Source: Vogesella sp. XCS3
GTDB taxonomy: Bacteria > Pseudomonadota > Gammaproteobacteria > Burkholderiales > Chromobacteriaceae
Assembly (NCBI RefSeq): GCF_020616155.1
Contig: NZ_CP085530.1
Coordinates: 387,501-451,500, forward strand
Direction of reading: 5' to 3'
Length of the DNA: 64,000 nt
Both the position numbers and the translations under genes were made by a program. Positions 62,911-64,000 of the stretch are shown piece after piece (position 1 is the first letter of the stretch; the number at the start of each line of letters is the position of its first letter). The notes beneath the pieces were generated by a model that saw only the letters and a list, made by a program, of their open reading frames with translations, was not told the DNA's origin and made no database searches.

Positions 62911-64000
62911 ATGGATGCAGATGTAATCGTACTGGGTGCCGGCATGGTCGGCGTATCGGCCGCCCTGGCCCTGCAGCAACGTGGCCGTCAGGTATGGCTG
63001 CTGGACAGGCGCGCGCCTGGTGAAGAAACCAGCCACGGCAACGCCGGCCTGCTGGAGCGGGCGGCGGTGATACCGTACGGTTTTCCGCGCCAGCTGTCGT
63101 CGGTGCTGCGCCTGGCGGCCAACCGCTCGCCCGACGTGCGCTACCACCCGGCCACGCTGCCATCCTACGCCGGCTGGCTGTGGCAGTACTGGCGCGAGTC
63201 GGCACCGGCACGGTTGGCCGCTACCGGCCGCGCCATGCTGCCCTTGCTGGAAGCCTGCCTGCCCGAGCACGACGCCTGGATTCGCGCCGCCGGTGTGACC
63301 GAGCTGCGCCGCAGCGAAGGCCTGCTGGAGGCGTGGCGCGGCGAGGCTGCATTTTTTGACGAAGCGGCCAATGCGCAGCGTATCGCCCGCGAATACGGCC
63401 TGGGCGTAAGCGTGCTGGACGCGGTGGCGCTGCGTCAGGCCGAGCCGGGGCTGGGGCAGGGCTTTAGCGGGGCGATTCACTGGCACGACCCGCACAGCAT
63501 CCGCGACCCCGGCGCGCTGGTGCGCGGCTACGCGGCCTACTTCCAGACGCTGGGCGGGGTATTGAAACAATGCGCGGTGCAGGGCTTGCGCCAGGCCGGC
63601 AACGGCTGGCAGGTACATACCGACGCGGGTGTGTACCAGGCACGCGAAGTGGTGCTGGCGCTGGGGCCGTGGTCGGACGACCTGTACACGCCGCTGGGCT
63701 ACCGCATCCCGCTACAGGTGAAACGCGGCTACCACATGCACTACCATGCGCGCGGCCCCGGCTTGCAGCGCACCGTGGTAGACATGGAAAACAGCTTTCT
63801 GGTGGCGCCGATGGCGCGTGGCTTGCGCCTGGCTACCGGGGTGGAGCTGGCACGCCGCGACGCACCGCCCACGCCAAACCAGCTGGCGCAAGCCGAAGCG
63901 CTGGCGCAGGGCCTGTTCCCGCTGGGGGAGCGAGTGGACGCCCAGCCATGGGTGGGCTGCCGCCCGTGTCTGCCGGACATGCGCCCGGTGATCGGCGCCG
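62911..64000 (+). CDS. FAD-dependent D-amino-acid dehydrogenase-like protein (3' partial)
   Basis: About 363 residues are visible before the right edge, with no stop. DVIVLGAGMVGVSAALALQQRGRQVWLLDRR is the FAD-binding motif, followed by GEETSHGNAGLLERAAVIPYG, a DadA-type stretch. Further on are EVVLALGPWSDDL and IPLQVKRGYHMHY, and it breaks off in CLPDMRPVIGA. DadA-type enzymes oxidise D-amino acids to 2-ketoacids at the membrane. It pairs logically with the binding protein and the reductive OCD homologue. AGGAAGG precedes the ATG. Confidence 0.88.
   Translation, partial: MDADVIVLGAGMVGVSAALALQQRGRQVWLLDRRAPGEETSHGNAGLLERAAVIPYGFPRQLSSVLRLAANRSPDVRYHPATLPSYAGWLWQYWRESAPARLAATGRAMLPLLEACLPEHDAWIRAAGVTELRRSEGLLEAWRGEAAFFDEAANAQRIAREYGLGVSVLDAVALRQAEPGLGQGFSGAIHWHDPHSIRDPGALVRGYAAYFQTLGGVLKQCAVQGLRQAGNGWQVHTDAGVYQAREVVLALGPWSDDLYTPLGYRIPLQVKRGYHMHYHARGPGLQRTVVDMENSFLVAPMARGLRLATGVELARRDAPPTPNQLAQAEALAQGLFPLGERVDAQPWVGCRPCLPDMRPVIGA

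Overview
The window looks like a chromosomal segment of a GC-rich betaproteobacterium, most likely order Neisseriales (Chromobacteriaceae-like). This is inferred from the gene content (pepP-ubiH-ubiH family-dsbC, rlmJ, TpsA/TpsB) and from a densely repeated short word, [A/G]GGTTGGCCGC, that behaves like a DNA uptake sequence: at least 47 core copies by hand count, several as inverted pairs at gene ends. No rRNA, prophage or CRISPR was seen.

Region 1 (1-22.9 kb) is a giant-protein export locus. It starts inside a huge RTX-like/VCBS-repeat protein whose 5' end is outside the window, followed by a small DUF3467-like protein and a terminator. Then comes a tight operon: a GAF-domain membrane fusion protein, a PqqD-M50 protease-HlyD chimera, a short SecA paralogue, a second periplasmic adaptor, a TpsB outer-membrane transporter with an apparent extra POTRA, and a 3252-residue TpsA haemagglutinin. 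The combination of a SecA-like ATPase, a site-2-protease/adaptor chimera and adaptors beside giant adhesins, with no ABC exporter in view, is the best candidate for an undescribed system.

Region 2 (22.9-28.9 kb) is housekeeping: a VanZ-like protein, aminopeptidase P, two ubiquinone-type FAD hydroxylases, DsbC, a TonB-like protein and an acyl-CoA-binding protein preceded by a PsrA-like palindrome. Region 3 (28.9-37.8 kb) is an exopolysaccharide locus: a YjbE-like Gly/Ala protein, a YjbH-PAP2 fusion, a Wza-type exporter, a Wzz-type co-polymerase, a WecA-like transferase and a convergent UDP-sugar dehydrogenase. It uses less GC-rich codons than its surroundings.

Region 4 (37.9-58.2 kb) is ordinary backbone: PpiC-type isomerase, GNAT, nitronate monooxygenase-like protein, a run of small transporters (two TSUP, MarC, SemiSWEET, TerC), Lrp regulator, RlmJ, a hybrid histidine kinase overlapping an unknown exported protein, malate synthase G with a divergent LysR regulator, tRNA-Tyr, CorA, an MsbA-like ABC exporter and a nucleoid-associated protein. 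Region 5 (58.2-60.2 kb) is an AT-rich methyltransferase followed by decayed insertion sequences. Region 6 (60.2-64 kb) is a D-amino-acid/arginine-type catabolic cluster (DauR-like regulator, ornithine-cyclodeaminase homologue, amino-acid-binding protein, DadA-like dehydrogenase) cut by the right edge.
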